Source: Stenotrophomonas maltophilia (lineage in GTDB: Bacteria > Pseudomonadota > Gammaproteobacteria > Xanthomonadales > Xanthomonadaceae). Taken from it: DNA of 64,000 bases. The notes beneath the pieces were generated by a model that saw only the letters and a list, made by a program, of their open reading frames with translations, searched no databases and had not been told where the DNA came from. The translations under genes and the position numbers were made by a program. Of this stretch, positions 40,228-50,867 are shown one piece after another (within the stretch, counting starts at the first letter, position 1; the number at the start of each line of letters is the position of its first letter). Location: contig NZ_CP015612.1 of NCBI RefSeq assembly GCF_002138415.1, positions 3,698,001 through 3,762,000 of the forward strand, read 5' to 3'.

Positions 40228-43200
40228 ATGCCATCGATGAGCCGCCGCCAGTTCCTGAAAGTGACCGGGACAACCCTGGTCGGCTCCAGCCTGGCACTGA
40301 TGGGCTTCGCGCCCGGCATCGCGCTCGCGGAGGTCAGGCAGTACAAGCTGACCCGCGCGACCGAGACCCGCAACACCTGTACATACTGTTCGGTGGCCTG
40401 CGGCATCCTGATGTACAGCCTCGGCGATGGCGCCAAGAACGCCGAGCCGAGCATCTTCCATATCGAGGGCGACCCGGACCACCCGGTCAACCGCGGCACG
40501 CTGTGCCCGAAGGGTGCCGGCCTGGCCGACATCATCCACAGCAAGTCGCGCCTGCTCTACCCCGAGTACCGCGCGCCGGGCTCGAACGAGTGGAAGCGGC
40601 TGAGCTGGGACGATGCGCTGGACCGCATCGCACGGCTGATGAAGGAAGACCGCGATGCCAACTTCGTGCAGAAGAACGAGGCCGGGCAGACGGTCAACCG
40701 CTGGCTGACCACCGGCATGCTGGCCGCCTCGGCCACCAGCAATGAAACCGCGGTGCTGACCCACAAGGTCGTGCGCTCCCTTGGCATGTTGGCATTCGAC
40801 AACCAGGCACGTGTCTGACACGGCCCGACGGTGGCAGGTCTTGCCCCGACGCTAGGCCGTGGTGCGATGACGAATCACTGGGTCGACATCAAGAATGCCG
40901 ACCTGATCCTGATCATGGGTGGCAATGCCGCCGAGGCGCATCCGTGCGGGTTCAAATGGGTGACCGAGGCCAAGGCACACAACAAGGCCCGGCTGATCGT
41001 GGTCGATCCGCGCTTCAACCGCTCCGCCGCGGTGGCCGACGTGTACGCGCCGATCCGTACCGGCACCGACATCGTGTTCCTGGGCGGCCTGATCAACTAC
41101 CTGTTGACCGAGGACCGCATCCAGCACGAGTACGTGCTGAACTACACGGATATGTCGTTCCTGGTGAAGGACGAGTTCGCCTTCAAGGATGGCCTGTATT
41201 CGGGCTACAACGAGGAGAAGCGCAGCTACGATCGCTCCAGCTGGGACTACGCGTACGGTGACGATGGCTTCGTGCGCAGCGACCCGACGCTGAAGGACCC
41301 GCGTTGCGTCTATAACCTGCTCAAGCAGCACTACGCGCGCTACACCGTGGAGATGGTCGAACGCATCTGCGGCACGCCCGCCGACAGCATCCGCCAGGTC
41401 TGGGAGATGATCGCGTCCACCGCCGGCAAGGACAAGGCGATGACCATCCTGTACGCGCTGGGCTGGACGCAGCACTCCATCGGTGCGCAGAACGTGCGTG
41501 CCGGCACCATGGTGCAGCTGCTGCTGGGCAACATCGGCGTGGCCGGTGGTGGCATGAACGCGCTGCGCGGGCATTCCAACATCCAGGGCCTGACCGACAT
41601 CGGCCTGATGTCGGACCTGCTGCCCGGCTACCTGACGCTGCCGAAACAGGACGAGCAGGACTACGACGCCTACATCGCCAAGCGCACGCAGAAGCCGCTG
41701 CGCGCCAACCAGATGTCGTTCTGGCAGAACTACCCGAAGTTCCACGTCAGCCTGATGAAGTCGTGGTGGGGCGACGCCGCTACCGCCGACAACAACTGGT
41801 GCTTCGACCACCTGCCCAAGCTCGACAAGCCATACGACATGCTGCAGGCGTACGAGCTGATGAACGAGGGCAAGATCCACGGCTACATCTGCCAGGGCTT
41901 CAATCCGCTGGCTTCGGCGCCGAACAAGGGCAAGCTGATCAGTGCGTTCTCCAAGCTGAAGTTCATGGTCAGCATGGACCCGCTGGAAACCGAGACCATC
42001 GCCTTCTGGCAGAACCACGGTGCGTTGAACGACGTCGACCCGAGCACGATCCAGACCGAAGTATTCCGCCTGCCGACCACCTCCTTCGCCGAGGAGAACG
42101 GCGCGGTGGTGAACTCCTCGCGCTGGCTGCAGTGGCACTGGAAGGGTGCCAATCCGCCGGGCGAAGCGCGCAGCGACATTGAGATCATGTCCGAGCTGTT
42201 CCATCGCATCAAAGCGATGTACGAGAAGGACGGCGGTGCGTGGTGGGAGCCGGTGCGCGACCTGGCCTGGAAGTATTCCAACCCGGAGCTTCCGACACCG
42301 GAAGAACTGGCGATGGAATACAACGGCAAGGCGCTGGCCGACGTGTTCGATCCGAAGGACCCGACCAAGCTGGTGCGCAAGGCCGGCGAGCAGCTGGCCG
42401 CGTTCGGCGACCTGCGCGACGACGGCAGCACGTCCTCCGGTTGCTGGATCTACATCGGCGCCTGGGGCCCGACCGGCAACATGATGGCGCGACGTGACAA
42501 CAGCGACCCCACCGGCATCGGCAACACGCTGGGCTGGGCCTGGGCATGGCCGGCCAATCGCCGCGTGATGTACAACCGCGCCTCGTGCGACGTGGCCGGC
42601 CAGCCGTTCGATCCGCGCCGCACGCTGCTGGCCTGGAACGGCAGGAACTGGGGCAATGTGGACGTTCCGGACTTCAAGGCCGACGAAGATCCCGCCGGCG
42701 GCATGGGCCCGTTCATCATGAATCCGGAAGGCATCGCCCGCTTCTTCGCCAAGGCCGGCATGGCCGAGGGCCCGTTCCCGGAGCACTACGAACCGTTCGA
42801 CACGCCGCTGCGCAGCAATCCGCTCAGCCCTGGTCAGGCACTGACGCTGAACAACCCGGCGGCACGCGTGTTCGCCAGCGATCGCGCACAGATCGGTTCG
42901 CCGGACGAGTTCCCGCATGTGGCCACCACCTACCGCCTGACCGAGCATTTCCACTTCTGGACCAAGCACGGCAAGTTGAACGCCATCATCCAGCCCGAGC
43001 AGTTCGTCGAGATCGGCGCGGCCCTGGCCGACGAACTGGGCATCAACAATGGCAGCCGCGTGCGCGTCAGCTCCAAGCGCGGCCACATCGAAGCGGTGGC
43101 GATGGTGACCAAGCGCATCAAGGCCCTGCAGATTGATGGCAAAACCGTGCACCAGGTGGGCGTGCCGATCCACTGGGGCTTCCTCGGTGCGGCCAAGCCT

Positions 43201-43296
43201 GGATACATCGCCAATACGCTGACCAACGCCATCGGTGACGGCAACTCGCAGACGCCCGAATCGAAGTGCATCCTGGTCAAGGTCGAGAAGGTGTAG
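40228..43296 (+). CDS. fdnG: Formate dehydrogenase-N alpha subunit, selenocysteine-containing
   Basis: A 1022-residue periplasmic molybdo-bis-MGD catalytic subunit oxidising formate to CO2. SRRQFLKV (residues 5-12) is a twin-arginine signal. Cys51, Cys54, Cys58 and Cys93 ([16 protein letters not shown]) ligate [4Fe-4S]. The in-frame TGA at 40816-40818 is residue 197 in [19 protein letters not shown], exactly where E. coli FdnG/FdoG has its metal-ligating Sec; reading continues with full homology to GYIANTL...VKVEKV at the end. ATG 40228 has AGGAGA five bases upstream. An automatic caller would split this gene in two. Stop at 43296, 10 bases before fdnH. Confidence 0.97.
40816..40861 (+). promoter_or_regulatory. 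Selenocysteine TGA codon and bacterial SECIS element
   Basis: Directly after TGA (40816-40818) CACGGCC (40819-40825) can pair with GGCCGTG (40855-40861). The apical stem GGCA/TGCC (40833-40836, 40842-40845) closes the loop GGTCT, the loop type bound by the SelB C-terminal domain in enterobacterial fdh mRNAs. Spacing of the loop from the UGA fits the bacterial SECIS rule. Confidence 0.92.
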
Positions 43297-43306
43297 GAGA
43301 CACGCC

Positions 43307-44224
43307 ATGTCACTGCAATCCCTGGACATCATCCGCCGCTCGGCCACCACCACGCCCTCGCCGGAGGCGCGCGGTGCGCACACCGGCCAGGTCGCCAAGC
43401 TGATCGATGTAAGCAAGTGCATCGGCTGCAAGGCCTGCCAGGTCGCCTGCATGGAGTGGAACGACCTGCGCGACGAGGTCGGCAGCTGCGTCGGCAGCTA
43501 TGACAACCCGCCCGACCTGAGCGAACAGTCGTGGACGGTGATGAAGTTCCGCGAGTACGAGGACGAAAAGGGCAAGCTGGAGTGGCTTATCCGCAAGGAA
43601 GGCTGCATGCACTGCAGCGATCCGGGCTGCCTGAAAGCCTGCCCGTCGCCGGGCGCGATCATCCAGTACGCCAACGGCATCGTCGACTTCCAGGAAGAGA
43701 ACTGCATCGGCTGCGGCTACTGCGTGACCGGCTGCCCGTTCGACGTACCGCGCATTTCCAAGAAGGACCACAAAGCCTATAAGTGCACACTGTGTTCGGA
43801 CCGGGTGGCGGTGGGCCAGGAACCGGCCTGCGTGAAGACCTGCCCGACCGGTGCGATCACCTTCGGCAGCAAGCAGGCGATGACCGAGCATGCCGCCGGC
43901 CGCGTGGAGGACCTGAAATCGCGTGGCTACGAGAACGCCGGCCTGTACGACCCGCAGGGCGTCGGCGGCACCCATGTGATGTACGTGCTGCAGCACGTGG
44001 ACAAGCCCGAGCTGTACGCCGACCTGCCCAAGGACCCGCGCATCAGCCCGATGGTGGAGGTGTGGAAGGGCGTGGCCAAGCCGTTGGGCGTGCTGGCGAT
44101 CGCCGCCACCGCCTTCGCCGGCTTCCTGCATTACATCGGCATCGGCCGCAACACGGTCAATGACGAGGAAGAAGAGGAAGCCGAGCACGAGGCGAAGAAG
44201 ATCGAAGAGGAGCAGCGGCCATGA
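43307..44224 (+). CDS. fdnH: Formate dehydrogenase-N beta subunit (four [4Fe-4S] ferredoxin)
   Basis: A 305-residue electron-transfer subunit. Sixteen cysteines in four groups ([42 protein letters not shown]...ACVKTC) ligate four [4Fe-4S] clusters that pass electrons from the alpha subunit to the heme subunit. A single C-terminal helix (about 265-287, [20 protein letters not shown]) anchors it in the membrane, followed by an acidic tail. The N-terminal 20 residues match FdnH/FdoH ([10 protein letters not shown]). Start ATG 43307; the stop overlaps fdnI by ATGA. Confidence 0.97.
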   Translation: MSLQSLDIIRRSATTTPSPEARGAHTGQVAKLIDVSKCIGCKACQVACMEWNDLRDEVGSCVGSYDNPPDLSEQSWTVMKFREYEDEKGKLEWLIRKEGCMHCSDPGCLKACPSPGAIIQYANGIVDFQEENCIGCGYCVTGCPFDVPRISKKDHKAYKCTLCSDRVAVGQEPACVKTCPTGAITFGSKQAMTEHAAGRVEDLKSRGYENAGLYDPQGVGGTHVMYVLQHVDKPELYADLPKDPRISPMVEVWKGVAKPLGVLAIAATAFAGFLHYIGIGRNTVNDEEEEEAEHEAKKIEEEQRP

Positions 44225-44868
44225 AGTACGCCCCGCACCCGCGGCAGATCGTGCGCTACCGCGCACCGACCCGTATCAACCACTGGATCGTGGCGATCTG
44301 CTTCGTGCTGACGGCGCTGTCCGGGCTGGCCCTGTTCCACCCTGCCCTGTTCCCGCTGACCCAGCTGTTCGGCGGTGGGCCGTGGACGCGCATCCTGCAT
44401 CCGTTCATCGGCCTGGCCATGGTGGTGGGATTTGCGCTGCTGGCTTTCCGCATGTGGCGCGACAATCTGCCGACCGCCGACGATGGCAAGTGGATGCGCG
44501 GCATGCGCGATGTGCTGCGCAACGAGGATGAGAAGCTGCCGCCGGTGGGCCGCTTCAATGCCGGCCAGAAACTGCTGTTCTGGTCGATCATCGGTTGCCT
44601 GTCGGCGCTGCTGCTGACCGGCTTCGTGATCTGGCGGCAGTACTTCAGCCACTTCTTCCCGATCGGGGTGATCCGCTTCTCGGTACTTGCCCATGCGCTG
44701 TTCGGCTGGGTGCTGGTCTGCGCGATCGTGGTGCACATCTATGCGGCGATCTGGATCAAGGGCTCGGTGCGGGCGATGACCCAGGGCAAGGTGACCTATG
44801 GGTGGGCGTACAAGCATCACCGGCAGTGGTTCCGGGACATCCTGCGCGGACGGCGGGAAGAGGGTTAG
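44221..44868 (+). CDS. fdnI: Formate dehydrogenase-N gamma subunit (cytochrome b556)
   Basis: A 215-residue four-helix membrane subunit with two b hemes that reduces quinone. Candidate heme ligands are the histidines in [32 protein letters not shown] and VVHIYAAIW, matching FdnI/FdoI. It overlaps fdnH by four bases, completing the structural operon fdnGHI. After its stop a 390-base region with three kinds of hairpin precedes fdhE. Confidence 0.95.
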   Translation: MKYAPHPRQIVRYRAPTRINHWIVAICFVLTALSGLALFHPALFPLTQLFGGGPWTRILHPFIGLAMVVGFALLAFRMWRDNLPTADDGKWMRGMRDVLRNEDEKLPPVGRFNAGQKLLFWSIIGCLSALLLTGFVIWRQYFSHFFPIGVIRFSVLAHALFGWVLVCAIVVHIYAAIWIKGSVRAMTQGKVTYGWAYKHHRQWFRDILRGRREEG

Positions 44869-44935
44869 CGGCAGGGCCTGCGGCCCTGCACCCGCCTCAA
44901 GCCAAGGCAACAGCAACAGCTGCTATCCATGGGAT

Positions 44936-45037
44936 GGCGGGGTGGGTCCGGTTGCGGGGGACGCCGTAAACCCGTCCCTGGGGGCTTGGCCGCGGCATCC
45001 ATGCCGCGGACACCCCCGCAACCGGACCCACCCCGCC
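44936..45037. repeat. Two-level hairpin element, copy A
   Basis: A perfect 25-bp outer stem (44936-44960 with 45013-45037) encloses about 52 bases that contain an inner palindrome CCGCGGCATCCATGCCGCGG (44990-45009). The internal segment GACGCCGT..CCC.TCCCTGG.GGCTTGG is shared with the elements at 60311 and 60570, whose outer stems have other sequences. It lies 68 bases after the fdnI stop. Confidence 0.9.
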
Positions 45038-45085
45038 TTCGACAGAGTTCTGCGATCTGTCGGGACGGCGTTCTGAGTTGCTGTT

Positions 45086-45110
45086 GGTGGGTGTCGACCT
45101 TGGTCGACAC
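45086..45110 (+). repeat. SMAG/REP palindrome
   Basis: GGTGG head followed by stem GTGTCGACC/GGTCGACAC. It lies between the large hairpin and the GGGGTC-type hairpin, upstream of fdhE. Confidence 0.75.
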
Positions 45111-45132
45111 AATGAACACGGCAACAACCGAT

Positions 45133-45173
45133 GGGGTCAGATCCGCTTTCCTATGGAAAACGGATCTGACCCC
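45133..45173. repeat. GGGGTC-type hairpin, copy 4
   Basis: Arms GGGGTCAGATCCG(C)TTTCC and its complement GGAAAACGGATCTGACCCC with a 3-base loop; about 85 bases before fdhE. The 390-base fdnI-fdhE gap therefore contains three different repeat classes and little else. Confidence 0.85.
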
Positions 45174-45257
45174 AACCATTTCAAATGGCCGGCAGTGCGC
45201 TGGACGCCAGCGCCGACAACGGCGAGGATGGAGGCTGGTTCTTCTGGCTGGCCCTGC

Positions 45258-46241
45258 ATGGCGCAACGCATCCTTGAACCCGGTGAGATCGAGACACTGG
45301 CCTCGCGCGATGTTCCGCGCATCATCCTGCCCGATGTCGCTTCCCTGTTCGCCGAGCGCGCGACGCGCCTGCGCAACCTGGCTGCGCACAGTGCCATCGG
45401 CGGTTACCTGCAGCTGCTGGCGGCGTTGGCAGATGCACAGCAGGCACTGCTGGACGAACTGACACCACAGCAACGCGAAGCGCTGCAATCGCAGGCACGC
45501 GCGCAGCAGTCGAGTGCGGCGGCCGGCGCGGGGATGCCGTTGCGGCCGGCCAACACACTTCAGCTGGATGGCCGTTGGCGCGACTGGCTGCGCACGCTAT
45601 GCCGGCACTGTGCCGACGAAGCGGGGCTGCCGGCGGAAACCCGTCAGGAGCTGCAGCGCGTCGCCGCGGCCGACGACGCTTGGCTGGATGCGCAGGCGCA
45701 TGCGGTGCTGGAGCGTGATGACGCGCCGTCGGTGGATGCGGTCGCTGCGCTGCTGGTGATGAACGCGCTGCAGGTGTACTGGGCAGTGCTGGCGGACAGC
45801 TTCCGCCCCGCCGAGCTGAAGCCGCTGGCCGATGCACCGGGGCTGTGCCCGCTGTGCGGCACCCTGCCGGTGGTCAGCGTGGTGCAGGCACGGCCGCCCT
45901 ATGCGTCCTACCGCTACCTGTCGTGCTCGCTGTGCGCCTGCCAGTGGCACTACGTGCGTGTGCAGTGCAGCCAGTGTGGCACCGCCGGCAAGGACATCGC
46001 CTACCGCGCCCTGGCCGATGTGGATGGCGACAGCGGCGAGGCCGTGCGCGAGAGCGCGGTCCGTGCCGAGACCTGCGACCACTGCCACAGCTACCGCAAG
46101 ATCCTGTATCTGGAAAAGGATCCCTCACTGGAACCGGTCGCCGATGACCTCGGCACGCTGGCACTGGACCTGCTGCTGGGCGAGGAAGGTTATGCGCGCG
46201 CCAGCCAGAATCCGCTGCTGTGGCAATCCGACGGCGAGTGA
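45258..46241 (+). CDS. fdhE: Formate dehydrogenase accessory protein FdhE
   Basis: A 327-residue cytoplasmic protein needed for activity of membrane-bound formate dehydrogenases; it is thought to act on maturation of the catalytic subunit. The C-terminal half has rubredoxin-like Cys motifs: [24 protein letters not shown] and CDHCHSY, as in E. coli FdhE, where they bind iron. The N-terminal half is helical ([20 protein letters not shown]). Start ATG 45258 ([10 protein letters not shown]). Five bases separate its stop from selA. Confidence 0.94.
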   Translation: MAQRILEPGEIETLASRDVPRIILPDVASLFAERATRLRNLAAHSAIGGYLQLLAALADAQQALLDELTPQQREALQSQARAQQSSAAAGAGMPLRPANTLQLDGRWRDWLRTLCRHCADEAGLPAETRQELQRVAAADDAWLDAQAHAVLERDDAPSVDAVAALLVMNALQVYWAVLADSFRPAELKPLADAPGLCPLCGTLPVVSVVQARPPYASYRYLSCSLCACQWHYVRVQCSQCGTAGKDIAYRALADVDGDSGEAVRESAVRAETCDHCHSYRKILYLEKDPSLEPVADDLGTLALDLLLGEEGYARASQNPLLWQSDGE

Positions 46242-46245
46242 GGCG

Positions 46246-47670
46246 ATGACAGCCATGCCCCCCACCCCGGCATCGGTTTCCGCGCTGCCCTCGCTGGACC
46301 GGTTGCTGCGTCTGCCTGCCTTGGCAGCATTGATCAACGGCCACGGCCGCAGCCGTATCACCCAGCTGCTGCGTTCGCACCTGCAGGCGCTGCGCGATCG
46401 TGTCAGCGCCGGCCAGCTCTCGGCCACGCAGCTGCAGGAAGCGGTTGACGGCCCGGCGCTGGTGGCAGCAGTCGAGGCCGCACTGGCCGCTGATGCACGG
46501 TTGGACCTGCAGCCGATGTTCAACCTGACTGGCACCGTGCTGCACACCAACCTTGGCCGCGCACTGCTGCCCGACGCCGCCGTGCACGCGGTCACCCGCG
46601 CGATGACCGCGCCGGTGGATCTGGAGTTCGACGTTGTCCGTGGTCGTCGCGGCGACCGCGATGCACGGGTGCAGGCATTGATCTGCGAACTGACCGGCGC
46701 TGAAGCCGCCACCGTGGTCAACAACAATGCTGCGGCGGTCCTGCTGCTGCTCAACAGCCTGGCCAACCGCCGCGACGTGGTGGTGTCACGCGGCGAGCTG
46801 GTGGAGATCGGCGGTGCCTTCCGTATTCCCGATGTGATGCGCAGTGCCGGCGCGCGGCTGCTGGAAGTGGGCACCACCAACCGCACCCACCCGGCCGACT
46901 TCGCCCACGCCATCGGCACCCGCACCGCGCTGCTGATGGAGGTACACGCCAGCAACTACGCGATCACCGGCTTCACCGCCAAGGTCGACACTGCGGCGAT
47001 GGCAGCGATCGCGCACGAGCATGGCCTGCCGCTGGTGGTGGACCTGGGCAGTGGCAGCCTGTGCGATCTGGCCACGTTCGGCCTGCCGCACGAACCCACC
47101 GTGCAGGAAACGCTGGCGGCCGGCGCCGATCTGGTGTCGTTCAGCGGCGACAAGCTGCTGGGTGGTCCGCAGGCCGGCATCATCGCCGGCCGCGCCGACC
47201 TGATCGCTCGAATCAACCGCAACCCGCTGAAGCGGGCACTGCGCATGGACAAGATGGGGCTGGCCGCACTGGAAGCGGTGCTGGCCCTGTACCGCGAGCC
47301 GGAGCTGCTGGCACAGCGACTGCCGACCCTGCGCACGCTGTCGCGCACACAGGATGACATCGATGCGCAGGCCCAGCGCCTGCTGCAACCGATGCGTGCT
47401 TCGCTGGCGGCAGACTACACCCTCGTGCCTGCGCCGATGTGCAGCCAGATCGGCAGCGGCGCGCAGCCACGGGCGCAGCTGGCCAGCGCCGGACTGCGCA
47501 TTGCCAGCGCACGCCGTGGCGGACTGGATCGCCTGGCCAAGCGCTTGCGTCAGCTGCCGCGGCCGGTGCTGGGCCGCATCGCCGATGACGCGTTGTGGCT
47601 GGACCTGCGCTGCCTGGAACCCGCAGACGAAGCGGTTTTCCTGGCCCAATGGGACATGCTGCAGGCATGA
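46246..47670 (+). CDS. selA: L-seryl-tRNA(Sec) selenium transferase
   Basis: A 474-residue PLP enzyme converting Ser-tRNA(Sec) to Sec-tRNA(Sec) with selenophosphate. The PLP lysine is Lys303 in [15 protein letters not shown], and the sequence [18 protein letters not shown] and [13 protein letters not shown] are typical. The N-terminal domain (about 15-70, [20 protein letters not shown]) binds the tRNA. Start taken at ATG 46246; ATG 46255 is possible. Its stop overlaps selB by ATGA. Confidence 0.97.
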   Translation: MTAMPPTPASVSALPSLDRLLRLPALAALINGHGRSRITQLLRSHLQALRDRVSAGQLSATQLQEAVDGPALVAAVEAALAADARLDLQPMFNLTGTVLHTNLGRALLPDAAVHAVTRAMTAPVDLEFDVVRGRRGDRDARVQALICELTGAEAATVVNNNAAAVLLLLNSLANRRDVVVSRGELVEIGGAFRIPDVMRSAGARLLEVGTTNRTHPADFAHAIGTRTALLMEVHASNYAITGFTAKVDTAAMAAIAHEHGLPLVVDLGSGSLCDLATFGLPHEPTVQETLAAGADLVSFSGDKLLGGPQAGIIAGRADLIARINRNPLKRALRMDKMGLAALEAVLALYREPELLAQRLPTLRTLSRTQDDIDAQAQRLLQPMRASLAADYTLVPAPMCSQIGSGAQPRAQLASAGLRIASARRGGLDRLAKRLRQLPRPVLGRIADDALWLDLRCLEPADEAVFLAQWDMLQA

Positions 47671-49598
47671 TCGTCGGCACCGCCGGGCATATCGACCATG
47701 GCAAAACAAGCCTGGTGCGTGCACTGACCGGCATCGAAACCGATCGCCTGCAGGAAGAACGCACGCGTGGCATCTCCATCGAACTGGGTTACGCCTATGT
47801 CCCGGTGGAAAGCACGGAGGACGACGGTCCGTCGACAACGCTGGGCTTCGTCGACGTGCCGGGCCATGAGCGCTTCGTGCATACGATGGTGGCCGGCGCC
47901 ACTGGCATCGACGTCGCCCTGCTGGTCGTTGCCGCCGACGACGGGGTGATGCCACAGACCCGCGAGCATCTGGCCATCCTGCAACTGCTGGGCGTGGATC
48001 GCGGTGCGGTGGCCCTGACCAAGATCGACCGTGTGGATGCGGCGCGCATTGCCCGGGTCGAGATCGAGATCGCTGCGCTGCTGGCCGCGACACCACTGCA
48101 GGATTCCCCTCTGTTCGCCTGCAACAGCACCGCACCCGACGATGCCGGCATCCGCGCACTGCGTACCCAGCTGCACGCGTGGGCGGCGGACAACGCCAGC
48201 ACGCGCCAGGCCGAACTGCGCAACGAACTGTTCCGCATGCCGGTGGACCGCGTGTTCTCTCTGGCCGGCCACGGCACACTGGTGACCGGCGCGGTACATG
48301 GCGGCATCGCCGCGGTGGGTGAGCATCTGCAGCTGATGCCGGCCGCCACTGAGGTGCGCGTGCGCAGCATCCACGCACAGAACCAGGCCAGCGACCACGC
48401 GATGGCCGGGCAACGCTGCGCGTTGAACCTGGCCGCCATCGCCCGTGACGAGATTCATCGTGGCGACTGGATTGCCGACCCGCGCGCGCTGCTGGCCACT
48501 ACCCGCGTCGACGTGCGCCTGCGGCTGTCCGCGTTGGCCGCACCGTTGCGCGACTGGGCGCCGCTGCATATTCACTGGGGCACGATGCACCGGCAGGCCC
48601 ATGTGGTGCTGCTGGAGGACCACGACCACGGCGATGGGCAGTTGGTGCAACTGGTGTTCGATGCACCGGTCTGCGCGATGTGTGGCGATCGTTTCATCGC
48701 ACGCGATTCAGCGGCCACCCACACGCTGGGCGGTGGCATCGTGCTCGATCCGGACCCGCCACAGCGGCGCCGGCGCAGTCCTGCACGGCTCGCGTGGCTG
48801 GGAGCACTGGAGCAACTGGCCGCGGGTGCGGGAATCGGCCCACTGTTGCAGCAGGCGCCCTTCGGCATTGCCATGGCCGCGCTGCAGCGCTACTGCCGGC
48901 GTGCGGCCGACCGGATCGATCTTCCTGCAGACGCACAGCGCATCATCACCCGCGAAGACACGGTGATCATCCTCGCCTCGCACTGGCAGGCGCTGCGCGA
49001 GCAGGTGATCACCTCGCTGCGCGGCTGGCACGAGCGACGCCCGGACGAACCCGGTGTCGACAGCGGGCGCCTGCAGCGCAGCACCCTGCCCTCGCTTGCA
49101 GCGAGCCTCTGGAATGCGCTGCTGCAGGACCTGCTGGCCGATGGCACGCTGCAGCACGTGGGCGCGTGGTGGCGCCTGCCCGGCCATGACCATGCGCCGC
49201 CGGAACGCGAACGTCTCCTGCTTGAACGCGTGCTGCCGCAACTGCACGCCGGTGGCTTCGATCCACCGTGGGTGCGCACCCTGGCCGCCGACATCGGACT
49301 GGCCGAAGACGAGTTCCGCGCCGCTCTGCGTCGCGCCGCCGCGCGTGGCGATCTGTTCCAGGTGGTGCCCGACCTGTTCTATGCGCCGGCCCGCATCGCC
49401 GAGTTGGCCACGATCGTCGCGCAGCTGTCACAGGCCAGCGGCACGGTGGATGCAGCGGCGTTCCGCGATGCCATCGGCCTCGGCCGCAAACGCAGCATCC
49501 AGATCTTGGAGTTCTTCAATCGCGTTGGCTACACTCGACGCGTCGGTGACCAGCATCGGCCGCGCGGCGACCTGCAGTGGAACGCAGCCCGCGACTGA
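47667..49598 (+). CDS. selB: Selenocysteine-specific translation elongation factor SelB
   Basis: A 643-residue GTPase that brings Sec-tRNA(Sec) to UGA codons next to SECIS hairpins. The N-terminal EF-Tu-like part has G1 [14 protein letters not shown]3 DVPGHERF and G4 TKID; residues [10 protein letters not shown] form switch I. C-terminal winged-helix domains (from about residue 375 on, ending ...[20 protein letters not shown]) bind the SECIS loop. Start ATG 47667 overlaps the selA stop; the upstream extension of the frame is within selA. Confidence 0.97.
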   Translation: MIVGTAGHIDHGKTSLVRALTGIETDRLQEERTRGISIELGYAYVPVESTEDDGPSTTLGFVDVPGHERFVHTMVAGATGIDVALLVVAADDGVMPQTREHLAILQLLGVDRGAVALTKIDRVDAARIARVEIEIAALLAATPLQDSPLFACNSTAPDDAGIRALRTQLHAWAADNASTRQAELRNELFRMPVDRVFSLAGHGTLVTGAVHGGIAAVGEHLQLMPAATEVRVRSIHAQNQASDHAMAGQRCALNLAAIARDEIHRGDWIADPRALLATTRVDVRLRLSALAAPLRDWAPLHIHWGTMHRQAHVVLLEDHDHGDGQLVQLVFDAPVCAMCGDRFIARDSAATHTLGGGIVLDPDPPQRRRRSPARLAWLGALEQLAAGAGIGPLLQQAPFGIAMAALQRYCRRAADRIDLPADAQRIITREDTVIILASHWQALREQVITSLRGWHERRPDEPGVDSGRLQRSTLPSLAASLWNALLQDLLADGTLQHVGAWWRLPGHDHAPPERERLLLERVLPQLHAGGFDPPWVRTLAADIGLAEDEFRAALRRAAARGDLFQVVPDLFYAPARIAELATIVAQLSQASGTVDAAAFRDAIGLGRKRSIQILEFFNRVGYTRRVGDQHRPRGDLQWNAARD

Positions 49599-49622
49599 GC
49601 CCACCGGTACCGCCGTACTTTC

Positions 49623-49718
49623 GGAAGGCATGCGCATCCGGGCATGCGGCTGGGCTTCAAACCCAGTAGGGGGCGTCGATCGTTCCCTGGTAGGTTCGAC
49701 TCCTGCTGCCTTCCGCCA
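49623..49718 (+). tRNA. selC: tRNA-Sec (anticodon TCA)
   Basis: A 96-base tRNA with the selenocysteine-specific shape: an 8-bp acceptor stem (GGAAGGCA with TGCCTTCC), discriminator G and encoded CCA (ends 49718), a long D stem (CGCAT/ATGCG), anticodon stem CTGGG/CCCAG with TCA at 49657-49659, a long variable arm and T arm GTAGG-TTCGACT-CCTGC. It reads UGA. Placed 24 bases after selB and 26 bases before selD. Confidence 0.97.
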
Positions 49719-49744
49719 TTCGTGTTTCCGCAGGAGATGTCGGC

Positions 49745-50824
49745 ATGGCCACGCACGCGCAGTCCCCCGCTCCTTCAACGGCCGATGCCCCGCAACGACT
49801 GACGTCTCTCGCGCATGGCGGTGGCTGCGGCTGCAAGATCGCGCCGGGCGTGCTGACCGAACTGCTGCGTGGGGTTCCGGCGCTTCCGGCACCGGCTGAG
49901 CTGCTGGTCGGCCGTGAGACCAGCGACGACGCGGCGGTGTACCGCCTCGATGACCGACAGGCGATCGTCGCCACCACCGATTTCTTCATGCCGATCGTCG
50001 ACGACCCCTTCGACTTCGGCCGCATCGCCGCCACCAATGCCTTGTCGGATCTGTACGCGATGGGCGCGCGCCCGCTGTTCGCGCTGGCCATCGTCGGCAT
50101 GCCGATCAACACGCTCCCGCAGGACACCATCCGCGGCATCCTGCAGGGCGGCGAACGCGCCTGCGCCGATGCCGGCATCGTGGTGGCTGGCGGCCACAGC
50201 ATCGATTCGGTGGAACCCATCTATGGCCTGGCCGCGATCGGCGTGCTCGATCCGCAGCGGCTCAAGCGCAATGCCGATGCCCGCGCCGGCGATGTGCTGG
50301 TGCTGGGCAAGCCGTTGGGTGTGGGCGTGTATTCGTCGGCACTGAAGAAGGAGATGCTGGATGCTGACGGCTACCGGCAGATGATCGAGTCGACCACCCG
50401 CCTGAACAGCGTGGGCGTGCCCCTTGCCGCGCTGGACGGCGTGCACGCGATGACCGACGTCACCGGCTTCGGCCTGCTCGGCCACCTGCTGGAAGTGTGC
50501 CGCGCCAGCGGCGTCGCCGCCGAAGTGGACAGTGCACAGGTGCCGCTGCTGCCGCAGACCCTGGACCTGCTGCAACGCGGCTGCGTGACCGGCGCCTCCA
50601 ACCGCAACTGGGCTTCCTATGGCGCCGAGGTGCGCTTCGCCGAGGGCTTGCCCGCCCATTGGCAGCCGCTGCTGACCGACCCGCAGACCAGCGGTGGCCT
50701 GCTGGTGTCCTGCGCCCCGGAGGCAGTGGATGCGGTGCTGGCCAGCTTCCACGACGCGGGATTCGGCCAGGCGGCCGTGGTGGGGCGCTTGAGCGAAGGA
50801 ACGCCGGGCGTGAACGTGGTTTGA
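49745..50824 (+). CDS. selD: Selenide, water dikinase (selenophosphate synthetase)
   Basis: A 359-residue AIR-synthetase-fold enzyme making selenophosphate from selenide and ATP. The catalytic site is in AHGGGCGCK: Cys28 and Lys31 correspond to the essential Cys17/Lys20 of E. coli SelD; the residue is Cys, not Sec. Other signatures: TTDFFMPIVDDPFDFGRIAA, TNALSDLYAMGA and VTGFGLLGHLLE. Start ATG 49745 with AGGAGA upstream. Last gene of the plus-strand selenium block. Confidence 0.97.
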   Translation: MATHAQSPAPSTADAPQRLTSLAHGGGCGCKIAPGVLTELLRGVPALPAPAELLVGRETSDDAAVYRLDDRQAIVATTDFFMPIVDDPFDFGRIAATNALSDLYAMGARPLFALAIVGMPINTLPQDTIRGILQGGERACADAGIVVAGGHSIDSVEPIYGLAAIGVLDPQRLKRNADARAGDVLVLGKPLGVGVYSSALKKEMLDADGYRQMIESTTRLNSVGVPLAALDGVHAMTDVTGFGLLGHLLEVCRASGVAAEVDSAQVPLLPQTLDLLQRGCVTGASNRNWASYGAEVRFAEGLPAHWQPLLTDPQTSGGLLVSCAPEAVDAVLASFHDAGFGQAAVVGRLSEGTPGVNVV

Positions 50825-50867
50825 GACGTGAAGGTTTGCCAACGTGCCGCTTCCGGGGACTTGAATT

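Noticed and set aside
40228..40818. Short truncated formate dehydrogenase pseudogene ending at TGA 40818
   Set aside because: Homology continues in frame after the TGA at the known selenocysteine position, a SECIS-like hairpin follows and all sel genes are present.
40852..43452. 866-residue open frame on the minus strand
   Set aside because: Exactly antisense to fdnG; composition rich in His/Arg/Val without recognisable domains. Long antisense frames are common in GC-rich genes.
45832..46245. N-terminal extension of SelA
   Set aside because: It lies in another frame of fdhE; SelA homology begins after ATG 46246.
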